Positions 16,706 through 25,159 of a stretch of DNA of 64,000 nucleotides are shown one piece after another. The stretch comes from Halomonas sp. (GTDB lineage: Bacteria; Pseudomonadota; Gammaproteobacteria; Pseudomonadales; Halomonadaceae): the NCBI RefSeq assembly GCF_017983445.1, contig NZ_JAGOBJ010000004.1:62001-126000 (forward strand), read 5' to 3'. Position numbers and translations under genes: made by a program. Each line of letters begins with the position of its first letter. Position 1 is the first letter of the stretch. The notes beneath the pieces are model-generated. The model saw only the letters and a program-made list of their open reading frames with translations. It was not told the origin of the DNA and did not search any database.

Positions 16706-18214
16706 ATGTTTGAAACCTGGGGGCTTCTTCTCGATGGGATCGCGATGGCCAGTTCGCCTGCGATTTTATTTGCCATCTTCTTCGGCGCCATTATTGGCCT
16801 ATTCATTGGCGCGCTGCCGGGCCTCGGGCCAACGGCGGGCGTCGCCATTCTTCTACCGCTAGTGGTCGGGTTCGACGGCACTGCCGCCATTGCGGCTTTA
16901 GGCGGCGTGTATTACGGCTCGCAGTATGGCGGTGCGGTGACTGCGATTTTGCTGGGCATCCCCGGCGACTCTGCTGCCACCATGACCGTCATTGATGGCC
17001 ACGCGCTTGCTAAGCGCGGTGAGGCTGGCGCAGCGCTGGGCATTTCGATTGCGGCATCGTTCATTGGCGGCATCGTCGGCCTGATTATGCTGACCTCGTT
17101 TGCGGTCACTATCGCAAAAGCAGCCATTGCGTTTGGTCCAGTCGAGATGACCGCTGTGATGATCTTTTCGCTATCGCTGGTGAGTGTGTTGGGCGGTAAG
17201 GATCCGGTTAAAGGCCTTCTGGCATTGTGTATGGGGCTGTGGCTTGGCACGGTCGGGCTTGATCCCATCGTTGGTATCCCGCGCTTTGATTTTGGGGAAG
17301 TCCATCTGATGGAAGGGTTGGAGTTTTCAATCCTCGCCGTGGGTCTTTTCGGTCTCGCTGAGATGTACAACACTCCGCTGGGCAGTGGCCACGGTCAAAA
17401 CGCGATTCGTTTCCGTATGCTCGATCTGCTGCCTAAACCTCGCAAGATCGTGCGTTGCTGGCGCGAGCTTGGTTTTGGTTCAATTATTGGCTTCTTCGTG
17501 GGTGTCTTACCTGGCGCGGGAGCCACGGCCGCGACGATGATTGCCTATGCAACGTCCAAGCGCCTTTCACGTACGCCAGAAGTGTTTGGTAAAGGCGCCT
17601 ATGAAGGCGTAGCGGCACCTGAATCTGCAAATAACGCCGCGTCCTATGGTTCGATGATTCCCATGTTTGCGCTTGGTATTCCAGGATCGGGCACCACCGC
17701 GGTGCTGCTAGGAGGACTACTGATGATCGGCCTTCAGCCGGGGCCGCTATTGTTTGAGACTCAGCCGGATTTCGTTTGGACAATCTTCGGCAGCTTCTAC
17801 ATCGGTAATCTGGTGCTCGTGGCGATCACTATCGTGCTGACGCCGCTTTTGGCCAGCTGTGCCTTTGTGAAGCCCGGCTATTTGTTCCCCGCGGTCATTG
17901 CCATCGTTGCCTTCGGTATCTATTCAATTAATTACTCAATGTTCGATGTGATCTTGGCAATGATCTTTGGTGTGGTGGGATATGTGATGGTCAAGCTGGA
18001 ATATCCGCCGGTGCCACTCATCCTGGGACTCATCCTTGGGCCCATCTTAGAGCGCGGCATCCGACGCACCTTAGTGGGCACGGATGGTGACGTGCTGGTC
18101 TTCTTTCAAAGCCCCATCGCTCTTGTGTTGCTTCTTGCCAGTGCGTTGATGTTGTTCTGGCCGCTGATCCAGAAGCTACGCCGCGGTCCTCAAAACAGTC
18201 TCGGCACTAGCTAA
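16706..18214 (+). CDS. tctA: TctA large permease subunit (second set)
   Basis: Full-length TctA of 502 residues with about 11-12 hydrophobic segments. The duplicated glycine/proline motifs are both visible: GLFIGALPGLGPTAGVAILLPL near the N-terminus and GFFVGVLPGAGATAATMIAY in the second half, with ESANNAASYGSMIPMFALGIPGS following. It works with TctB and TctC to import a carboxylate. The ligand is not evident; the genes that follow suggest an acid sugar. Confidence 0.95.
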   Translation: MFETWGLLLDGIAMASSPAILFAIFFGAIIGLFIGALPGLGPTAGVAILLPLVVGFDGTAAIAALGGVYYGSQYGGAVTAILLGIPGDSAATMTVIDGHALAKRGEAGAALGISIAASFIGGIVGLIMLTSFAVTIAKAAIAFGPVEMTAVMIFSLSLVSVLGGKDPVKGLLALCMGLWLGTVGLDPIVGIPRFDFGEVHLMEGLEFSILAVGLFGLAEMYNTPLGSGHGQNAIRFRMLDLLPKPRKIVRCWRELGFGSIIGFFVGVLPGAGATAATMIAYATSKRLSRTPEVFGKGAYEGVAAPESANNAASYGSMIPMFALGIPGSGTTAVLLGGLLMIGLQPGPLLFETQPDFVWTIFGSFYIGNLVLVAITIVLTPLLASCAFVKPGYLFPAVIAIVAFGIYSINYSMFDVILAMIFGVVGYVMVKLEYPPVPLILGLILGPILERGIRRTLVGTDGDVLVFFQSPIALVLLLASALMLFWPLIQKLRRGPQNSLGTS

Positions 18215-18257
18215 CTAGAAGGTCGTTCCGGCCTTCGAAAACCACTTGACCCTTCTC

Positions 18258-18279
18258 CGGGCGGCCCAGCCGCCGCCCG
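18258..18279 (+). promoter_or_regulatory. GC-rich hairpin between tctA and the oxidoreductase gene
   Basis: CGGGCGGC at 18258-18265 pairs with GCCGCCCG at 18272-18279 across a 6-nt loop in the 114-bp gap after tctA. It has no following U tract, so it is more likely an mRNA-processing or partial-attenuation element than a full terminator. Confidence 0.45.
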
Positions 18280-18328
18280 ATCACCCCCCTGTGTCTGACG
18301 CGCGGGGCCTTCTAAAGGATTTAACGCT

Positions 18329-19744
18329 ATGGTTTACCATTATCTTTATGACCGCTTTGCCAAGATAGACACAGTTCGCGTTGGTATCATTGGCGCCGGC
18401 AATTACGGTACAGCGATCGTTACTCAGGCGCCGCACACCCCTCGTTTGTCCGTTGTACTGGTCGCTGATCTGTCTCTGGAAAGCGCCCGTGGCGCATATG
18501 AAAAGGCCGGCTACGCTGCCGACACGCTAAGCTATGCGGCCTCGGCCGAAGAAGCACAGTCGCTGATTGACCAAGGCCTGCGGGTCTACACCGATAAGCC
18601 TGAAATCGTGGCGTATGTGCCCGCAGTTGATATTGTCGCTGAAAGCACCGGCGTCCCCGAGGCGAGCGCTCGGTTCTCCTTGGATGCCTTTGCCAACGGT
18701 AAGCACGTTGCGATGATCACCAAGGATTGTGATGTTTCCGTTGGGCCGATCCTGAAACGCAAGGCTAAAGAAGCCGGCGTCGTTTACACCCCTGTGGACG
18801 GCGACCAGCACGGCCTGCTGATTGGGTTCTATGAATGGGCCAAAACGATCGGCCTCACGGTGATATCGGGCGGCAAGGCGACGGATGGCGAGTTCATCTA
18901 CGACCCCGACGCTTCCACCGTGACCATTAAAACCGATAAAAAAATCCACGCACCCTATCAAGAAACCGTCAGCGTCGCGCCAGAAGACCGCAAGTATCTT
19001 GAGCCAATTCCTGTTGGCAAAGTGCAAGAGTATGTTGAGGCCCGCGCCCGCATCCTTGCTGGCCTGCCGCAACCCGGTGCCTACGACTTATGTGAAACCG
19101 CCGTAGCGGCAAACTATACCGGTCTCGCACCGCAAGTGGATACGCTGTACCACGCCCCTCTGCGCATTACCGAAATTCCCGAAGCCTATGCTGAAACAGC
19201 CACAGGAGGGCTGTTTGAAAACCCCGGCGCCATTGATTTGGCTACCTGTCTACGGTTGCCTAATGAATCAGGCCTGGGGGGAGGCGTTTGGCTAGTGGTA
19301 CGCGCCGATAGCGCCTATTCGCAGCACATTTTGGCGACCAAGGGGCAGATCGCGAACCACGACGAATCCACTGTCGTCATTTATCGCCCCTATCATCTGT
19401 GTGGGGTGGAAACGTCGACCTCGTTACTAATGGCAGGCCTTCTGGGGATTGATACCGGTTCGGATGATTACCGCCCACGCTTTGATCTGATCAAGGTAGC
19501 CGCGCGTGATATCCAGGCCGGCGAAGTGTTTGGCAACGACCATGACCCGATGATGACTGCGCGAATTGTTCCCGCTCAGCCTATTGCGGCAGGTAATTTG
19601 GCAACGGCGCATCTGCTGACCGGCAACCGTGCGGCAGTCGATATTCCTGCCGGCACCGCCATCACCTATGACATGGTCACTGAGCCAGCTGATTCCGTTA
19701 TTTGGCCGCTGCGCCGCGAGCAGGACGCCGTGTTTCTGGGCTAA
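18329..19744 (+). CDS. Homoserine-dehydrogenase-like oxidoreductase with SAF domain (second copy)
   Basis: COG4091-type protein of 471 residues, paralogous to that at 2050-3444. The N-terminal nucleotide site is GIIGAGNYGTAIV; AESTGVPEASARFSLDAFANGKHV and YTPVDGDQHGLLIGFYEWAK follow, matching the first copy in order. The C-terminus is the SAF-type region (ATAHLLTGNRAAVDIPAGTAITYDMV). AAAGGA lies 9 nt before the ATG. Family activity is not firmly known; in this operon it is the only candidate NAD(P) dehydrogenase, so it may make the 3-oxo acid that the DUF1537 kinase would phosphorylate (inference). Confidence 0.82.
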   Translation: MVYHYLYDRFAKIDTVRVGIIGAGNYGTAIVTQAPHTPRLSVVLVADLSLESARGAYEKAGYAADTLSYAASAEEAQSLIDQGLRVYTDKPEIVAYVPAVDIVAESTGVPEASARFSLDAFANGKHVAMITKDCDVSVGPILKRKAKEAGVVYTPVDGDQHGLLIGFYEWAKTIGLTVISGGKATDGEFIYDPDASTVTIKTDKKIHAPYQETVSVAPEDRKYLEPIPVGKVQEYVEARARILAGLPQPGAYDLCETAVAANYTGLAPQVDTLYHAPLRITEIPEAYAETATGGLFENPGAIDLATCLRLPNESGLGGGVWLVVRADSAYSQHILATKGQIANHDESTVVIYRPYHLCGVETSTSLLMAGLLGIDTGSDDYRPRFDLIKVAARDIQAGEVFGNDHDPMMTARIVPAQPIAAGNLATAHLLTGNRAAVDIPAGTAITYDMVTEPADSVIWPLRREQDAVFLG

Positions 19745-19795
19745 GGACTAGCCGGGCGGGACATCTCCTGGCCGGCATCAATAAAGGATATCGCC

Positions 19796-20458
19796 ATGAC
19801 TGCGCCACGCATCGTGCTGTTACACGCTACCACCGTTGCTATGGGCCCTATTCACCGCGCTATGCATGACATGTGGCCTGAAGCCGAGTCGGTGAACCTG
19901 CTGGACGATGCACTGAGCATTGATCGTGCACAGGAGGGCGAGACCCTGTCAGATCCGTTGATCGCGCGGTTTGAAGCACTTGGCCGCTATGCCGCTGGGC
20001 CGATGCGTGCAGCGGGCATCCTTGCCACTTGTTCAGCGTTTGGCTCGGCGCTCAATGTATTGGCCGCTAATCTAGCGATTCCCGTCGTTAAGCCGAATGA
20101 GCCGATGTTTGAGGCGGCTATTGCTGCTGGGCCACGTATCGCCATGCTGGCCACTTTTGCCCCCGCTGTCGCCAGCATGGAAGTTGAATTTAAGGCGTTG
20201 GCCCCTGATGGGGATCTAACCTCGATTGTCGTGCCTGGCGCCATTGAGGCGTTACGGCGCGGGGACGCTGCAACGCATAACCGGCTGATCGCTGAAACTG
20301 CTACCCATTTGCGCGGATACGATGCGGTGATGCTGGCGCATTTTTCAACCTCGCGCGCGCTTGCGGATGTTCAGGTGGTTACGGACTTACCGGTATTCTC
20401 GGCGCCCGAGTCGGCCGTTAACCGCATTAGATCGCTTGTCGAGCAACGCTGCGTTTAG
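19796..20458 (+). CDS. Asp/Glu racemase-fold protein with one catalytic Cys
   Basis: Protein of 220 residues in the Asp/Glu/hydantoin racemase superfamily. The first catalytic Cys is present (GILATCSAFG, near residue 80). The second Cys motif, normally GCT, reads MLAHFSTS near residue 183, so the second Cys is replaced by His or lost. One-Cys members such as arylmalonate decarboxylase are known, so a racemase is unlikely; an isomerase or decarboxylase is possible. It occupies the place where otn-type operons carry the hydroxypyruvate-isomerase-like OtnI. AAAGGA precedes the ATG. Confidence 0.75.
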   Translation: MTAPRIVLLHATTVAMGPIHRAMHDMWPEAESVNLLDDALSIDRAQEGETLSDPLIARFEALGRYAAGPMRAAGILATCSAFGSALNVLAANLAIPVVKPNEPMFEAAIAAGPRIAMLATFAPAVASMEVEFKALAPDGDLTSIVVPGAIEALRRGDAATHNRLIAETATHLRGYDAVMLAHFSTSRALADVQVVTDLPVFSAPESAVNRIRSLVEQRCV

Positions 20459-20540
20459 CGACTTTTGACTACTCACCGCTGGCGGTAAATATCTTAAGCG
20501 CGGATGCCGTGCTTTACGCCCTGAATGAAGGAAACATGCC

Positions 20541-21812
20541 ATGACAGTGCTTGGCTGTATCGCTGATGATTTCACCGGAGCCACTGACCTTGCGGGTCTT
20601 CTCGCCCGATCAGGCGTTCGAGTTCGGCTGCATACCGGGCTACCGGAAGCCCTACCACAAGGTGAAACGGTTGCCTTCGAAGTGATCGCTTTAAAGATTC
20701 GCACGGCACCCGTGGACGAGGCCGTGGCTCAGGCTCGCGTGGCGCTGGACTGGCTCCGGAAGGCCGGTGCGGAGCGGTTCTTCTGGAAATATTGTTCGAC
20801 CTTCGATAGTACTTCGGAGGGTAATATCGGCCCCGTGGCAGAGGCGTTGATGGCCGATCTTGGTGCCGGGGCGACAATCCATTGCCCGGCCTTTCCCGAA
20901 AACGGGCGACGAGTGTTCATGGGGAATCTATTCGTTCATCGCCAGCCCATTTCCGAAAGCCCTATGAAAGACCATCCGCTGACCCCGGTGCGTGACAGCG
21001 ACGTTACACGGCTTTTGTCGCGCCAAGTGCGTGGCGCTGTGGCACTTGCAGATCATGGCGAAGTAGCGGCAGGTGCGACGTGGTTGCGTCAACGCATCAA
21101 TACGCTGTCGGCCGCGGGTGCCGCGCATATTGTGGTTGATGCTATTAATGACGATGACCTTAGCAATATAGCCAAAGCCTGCCGTGATATGCCGCTAATC
21201 TGTGGGGGATCTGCGGTGGCCATGACGCTGCCTCAACTTTATGTGAGTGATGGAACGCTTTCGGCGGATGCGCTTCATGCCGCGCATCCTTCGCTAGCGC
21301 CTGGCGCCATTGTGCTGTCGGGAAGCGCTTCAGCTGCAACTAATGCTCAGGTCAGCCGTTACTTAGCGCGCGGTGTGCCTTCTCTACGACTCGATCCACT
21401 GGATTTGGCTGCAAACGGCCATGGTGCAGCGCTGGATTGGATTGATGAGCAGGACCTGTCGTGCGGGCCGCTAATTTATGCAACGGCGCAACCTGAGAGC
21501 GTACGTATTGCACAGGAAAAGCTGGGTGCCGCCCGTGCCGGTGCATTAGTGGAGGCCGCGCTTGCTGCGCTTGCCGTTCGTGCCCGTGATCTTGGTGCCC
21601 AACGTATCGTGGTGGCAGGCGGAGAAACGTCTGGCGCCGTGACGCAGGCCCTTGGTGTGAAGCAAATGGATATCGGCCCTGAAATTGCCCCCGGCGTGCC
21701 GTGGTGCTTCTGCGTTTCGGCGGGGCAGCAGATTGCGCTGACCTTGAAGTCAGGAAACTTTGGCGCTGAGACATTCTTCTCCGACGCGCTTGAACAGCTG
21801 GGTGCATCATGA
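20541..21812 (+). CDS. otnK: Four-carbon acid sugar kinase family protein (DUF1537; OtnK/DtnK/OiaK type)
   Basis: Kinase of 423 residues. The N-terminal substrate domain begins with the hallmark CIADDFTGATDLAGLLARSGV, and CPAFPENGRRVFMGNLFV follows near residue 115. The C-terminal nucleotide domain carries GGETSGAVTQALG. Family members phosphorylate 3-oxo-tetronate, D-threonate, L-erythronate or 3-oxo-isoapionate; which of these applies cannot be decided here. AAGGA precedes the ATG, and the stop overlaps the next start by 4 bp (ATGA), so the kinase and aldolase are coupled. The symbol is the family default, not a proof of substrate. Confidence 0.88.
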   Translation: MTVLGCIADDFTGATDLAGLLARSGVRVRLHTGLPEALPQGETVAFEVIALKIRTAPVDEAVAQARVALDWLRKAGAERFFWKYCSTFDSTSEGNIGPVAEALMADLGAGATIHCPAFPENGRRVFMGNLFVHRQPISESPMKDHPLTPVRDSDVTRLLSRQVRGAVALADHGEVAAGATWLRQRINTLSAAGAAHIVVDAINDDDLSNIAKACRDMPLICGGSAVAMTLPQLYVSDGTLSADALHAAHPSLAPGAIVLSGSASAATNAQVSRYLARGVPSLRLDPLDLAANGHGAALDWIDEQDLSCGPLIYATAQPESVRIAQEKLGAARAGALVEAALAALAVRARDLGAQRIVVAGGETSGAVTQALGVKQMDIGPEIAPGVPWCFCVSAGQQIALTLKSGNFGAETFFSDALEQLGAS

Positions 21813-22456
21813 GTGAAGAAACTAAACTGCGTGAACGCATTTGCTTGCTAGCAAAATCGCTGTTTGACCGCGGCCTGACCGGCGGCTCGACGGGGAATAT
21901 TTCGGCCCGCACGCCGGATGGTGGCTTGCTGGTAAGCCCGACAGGCACCAGTTTTGGCAGGCTTGATCCTGGCCGCTTAAGCCGATTTGACCCCACGGGA
22001 CGTCTGATCGAGGGTGACCCGCCCACAAAGGAAATGCCGCTGCATACGGCCTTTTACGACACGAGGTCGCAAACCGGGGCTGTGGTTCATCTGCATTCGT
22101 GCCATTCAGTCGCGCTCTCTATGTTACCCGAGGCCGATCCTGAGAATTTCCTACCGCCATTAACGCCTTATGGAATCATGCGATTAGGCAAGGTGCAGCT
22201 GTTGCCCTATTTCATGCCCGGTGATCCGGCTATGGGCGAGGCGGTACGAGGCCTTGCCGGACGGCGGTCGGCGGTAATGCTTGCTAACCACGGCCCGGTC
22301 GTGGCCGGCACTAATATTGAAGCGGCATGCAACGCAATTGAAGAGCTGGAAGATACTGCGCGCCTTGCGATTTTGACACGGGGTATGTCCCCTAAAATGC
22401 TGTCGAATGCGCAGGTGCAGGCCATTGTCACCAAGTTTCGCCCAGATTGGGACTGA
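21809..22456 (+). CDS. otnC: Class II aldolase/adducin-type sugar-acid phosphate decarboxylase (OtnC-like)
   Basis: Protein of 215 residues of the class II aldolase family. It has the N-terminal GLTGGSTGNISARTPDGGLLVSPTG, the acid/base Glu in PTKEMPLH, the metal His pair in VVHLHSCHSVAL and the third His in ANHGPV. Directly coupled to the DUF1537 kinase, which in known pathways supplies a 3-oxo-acid 4-phosphate that OtnC decarboxylates to dihydroxyacetone phosphate. That reaction is established for the family; here it is inferred. Confidence 0.88.
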   Translation: MSEETKLRERICLLAKSLFDRGLTGGSTGNISARTPDGGLLVSPTGTSFGRLDPGRLSRFDPTGRLIEGDPPTKEMPLHTAFYDTRSQTGAVVHLHSCHSVALSMLPEADPENFLPPLTPYGIMRLGKVQLLPYFMPGDPAMGEAVRGLAGRRSAVMLANHGPVVAGTNIEAACNAIEELEDTARLAILTRGMSPKMLSNAQVQAIVTKFRPDWD

Positions 22457-22467
22457 CAGGAAAAATA

Positions 22468-23610
22468 ATGAATAACAATATATTAGCAGTCACTGTGCTT
22501 GCTTTAGGGCTTAGCACCACGCCGTTGAATGCCGATGAGAAAACCTTCGTTTATATCTCAAATGCTGGAGATGGCACGATCACAGGGTTTCAGCTAGGTG
22601 ATGACGGTAATCTTGAGTCTGCTGGCACGACTGAGGTCGCGGCGCTAGTGATGCCGATGGCTGCCAGCCCGGACGGCAAGGTCCTTTATGCTGCGACGAG
22701 GGCCGAGCCATTCACACTTTATGCGTGGCATGTTTCGCCTCAGGATGGATCGCTTGACCTGCTGGACACCGCCCCGCTTGGACACAATATGCTTTATGTT
22801 TCCACTGATCGCAGTGGGCAATACCTCCTGGCCGCCTCTAATAGTAGCAATGTGATCACGGTCACCGCTCTGGATGAAGAAGGGCGCCCGGCATCTGAAC
22901 CGCTGTTCACTCAGCCAACACGCCACTACACCCACGCTATTCGCACCAACCATCTGAACACATTGGCCTTTGCGCCAACCTTGGGTGAAAACGCCGTCGA
23001 GCAATTCCGTTTCGACGTTGAGGCAGGGGCATTAAGTCACAACGAGCCTCAGCTGGCTGCGATTGGAGAGGGCGCGGGCCCACGCCATTTTGTTTATTCG
23101 CCCGACGACCGGCATTTGTATGTAGTGAATCAATTCATGGGCAGTGTCGCAGGCTTCGTGATTGATCAGACCAGTGGAACGTTAGCGCCGCTCGGTATAT
23201 TTGATGCATAACCTGGCACCTCGCTGCATCCTGGCAGTGAACGTCCGCCGGTATCCAGCAATGGCCCCGCCAAGCCTGACCCTAATGCAATCTGGGCCGC
23301 TGATATTGAGATAACCCCCGATGGCAGGCTGCTGTATGTGACTGAACGAACGACCAGCCAGATCATTGGGTTTCGCCGCAATGGCGAAAGCGGTGAGCTT
23401 ACCTACTTAGGTGCCACGGCAACCGAAAATCAACCGCGCGATTTTGCCATTGACCCATTGGGACAATTCTTGATCGTGGCGGGTGAAAAGTCGGGCCATG
23501 CCACCGTGTACAGTATTGATGCCGAAAGCGGCGAGCTAATCTCTGTTGACAGGGCCGCGACCGGTACGGATTCGGCGTGGGTTGAAATTTTGACAGTTAT
23601 AGATGATTAA
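22468..23610 (+). pseudogene. Secreted lactonase (6-phosphogluconolactonase-like beta-propeller) with an in-frame stop
   Basis: From the ATG at 22468 (AGGA upstream) the product has a signal peptide ending near NADEK and beta-propeller repeats of the lactonase family (FVYISNAGDGTITGFQL, MAASPDGKVLYAA, GPRHFVYSPDDRHLYVVNQ). A single TAA at 23209-23211 stops it after about 247 residues. The same phase then continues without another stop for 133 codons with clear lactonase sequence (DIEITPDGRLLYVTERTTSQ, DFAIDPLGQFLIVAGEKSG), ending at 23610. Thus one nonsense change, or a sequencing error, breaks a gene of 381 codons. If intact it would open a sugar lactone in the periplasm before uptake by TctCBA. 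Confidence 0.85.
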
Positions 23611-23831
23611 CGTCGATATATTAATAATATAAAAATCCCTAACGACATCAATATAAAGGGAATAAACATCCTAAAAAACAGACAATAATGCACATGTCGC
23701 TATTAGAGATAGATATTATATCTGCTCTTAAGCATGCTATGACGTATGGCTCGTTGGTTGAAAAAGTTACTCAAGACATGCTCTTCGGCTGAAAAGCATG
23801 GCTTGATCTCTGTAACGATATAGCGCAATGA

Positions 23832-24593
23832 TTAGAACACTGCGCGGACAGCAAGATACAGAACTGAAGGGGCAAGCAGCGCACCGAGGCCAGTGTAGAA
23901 CGTGGCCGTCATGGCACCATAAGGCACCAGTTTCGAGTCGGTGGCAGCAAGGCCTGCGGCAACTCCGCTGGTGGTGCCCATCAAACCGCCGAAAATCATT
24001 GCTGAACGTGGGTTATCCAGGCCGATATGGCGGGCGGCGATGGGGGTTAGAATCATCACCAGAATCGATTTGAACAGGCCGGCGGCAATGGAAAGGGCAA
24101 TGATCTCGGAAGAGGCACCAATCGAAGCACCCGCGATGGGGCCGACAATATAGGTTACGGTACCGGCGCCAATCGTGGTCAGTGAAACCGGGTCGCGATA
24201 ACCGAACGCGTAAGCTACCGCAACGCCTGCAACGAACGATACGAGGACACCCAGAAACAGGGCGATAATACCGCTGAGACCCGCCTCGCGAACTTCTTGA
24301 AAACGCACTCCGTAGGCCGTGGCAATAATCGCTAAGTCTCGTAACATGCCGCCGCCCATTAAGCCTAGCCCGGCAAACAGGCTGATATCGGCAAGCCCCC
24401 GCGTACCGCCCGTATGGATACCTCCAAAATAGGCCAAGCCTAGCCCCACTATAATCGCAATGGCCGAGCCGTGAATGCGCCCGTTGGTCAGTTTGTCGCT
24501 GATCAGGTAGGAGAAATACATGGCGCCACCCACTAAGGCAAACGCCGCGATCAAGTGCTGTTTCTCAAGCTGAGTGACTAAAGATTCAATCAT
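23832..24593 (-). CDS. madM: Malonate transporter subunit MadM
   Basis: Large membrane subunit of the MadLM malonate:Na+ symporter, 253 residues (usual length about 254), with many hydrophobic segments and the family stretches KQHLIAAFALVGGAMYFSY, GLGLMGGGMLRDLAIIATAYG and GTVTYIVGPIAGASIGASSE. GGAGG lies 8 nt before the ATG; the gene follows madL by 15 bp. Pieces of the same gene survive at 13666-13815. Confidence 0.92.
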   Translation of the reverse strand: MIESLVTQLEKQHLIAAFALVGGAMYFSYLISDKLTNGRIHGSAIAIIVGLGLAYFGGIHTGGTRGLADISLFAGLGLMGGGMLRDLAIIATAYGVRFQEVREAGLSGIIALFLGVLVSFVAGVAVAYAFGYRDPVSLTTIGAGTVTYIVGPIAGASIGASSEIIALSIAAGLFKSILVMILTPIAARHIGLDNPRSAMIFGGLMGTTSGVAAGLAATDSKLVPYGAMTATFYTGLGALLAPSVLYLAVRAVF

Positions 24594-24608
24594 AATAGTG
24601 ACCTCCAG

Positions 24609-25067
24609 TTAGCGGGCATGACGCGCACGAGCGCGAGCATGAGACGGTGAGGAGGCACTTAACACTTTACGCGGATTGTGTGCCGGAGTGCTTTCCTGGG
24701 TGTCGGAAGTCTTGGGCCGGCCAAGTTTGTTGAGAAAGGGAACTAACGCAAAACTTGCGATAACCGCAACCAGGCTTGCGAGTAGCGCAATCAGGCCGCC
24801 ATCAAACGCGGCGGCGACATTTTGGCTGGCGGCCATTGCGACCACAATCGGAATGTACATGCCGTTCCAGAACTTGATGCCGTCTTCCGTGCTGGCGGGC
24901 ATCTTCTTTTTGTCCATAAGATAGCCGCCCAAGAAGATCAGCATCAGCATGGCAATGCCGACACCCCCTACGTTCGAATTTACGCCGAGCAGCATGCCCA
25001 GCACATCACCAGCCCACAGGCCAACCAACATACACCCTGCCAGAAGGGCAACACCGTAAATCACCAT
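24609..25067 (-). CDS. madL: Malonate transporter subunit MadL
   Basis: Small membrane subunit of MadLM, 152 residues. Four hydrophobic segments (GVALLAGCMLVGLWAG, NVGGVGIAMLMLIFLGGYLMD, FWNGMYIPIVVAMAASQNV and LIALLASLVAVIASFALVPF) are followed by an unusually basic, disordered tail of about 35 residues rich in Ser, Arg and His (ending ARARARHAR). AGGAA precedes the ATG. The tail is longer than I would expect for MadL and may be lineage-specific. Confidence 0.9.
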   Translation of the reverse strand: MVIYGVALLAGCMLVGLWAGDVLGMLLGVNSNVGGVGIAMLMLIFLGGYLMDKKKMPASTEDGIKFWNGMYIPIVVAMAASQNVAAAFDGGLIALLASLVAVIASFALVPFLNKLGRPKTSDTQESTPAHNPRKVLSASSPSHARARARHAR

Positions 25068-25159
25068 GGCACAATTCCTGTTTTATCGTTGTTGTGAAGA
25101 GCACATTTTATGGCCGCAGTCGGGGCTTGGCCCGATCCCCTGCGGCGCGGGAAGTATGA

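Noticed and set aside
14029-23610. Assigning the acid-sugar set to D-apionate or L-threonate use by name
   Set aside because: The kinase and aldolase families are shared among several pathways and the oxidoreductase and racemase-fold proteins do not match the described sets closely enough.
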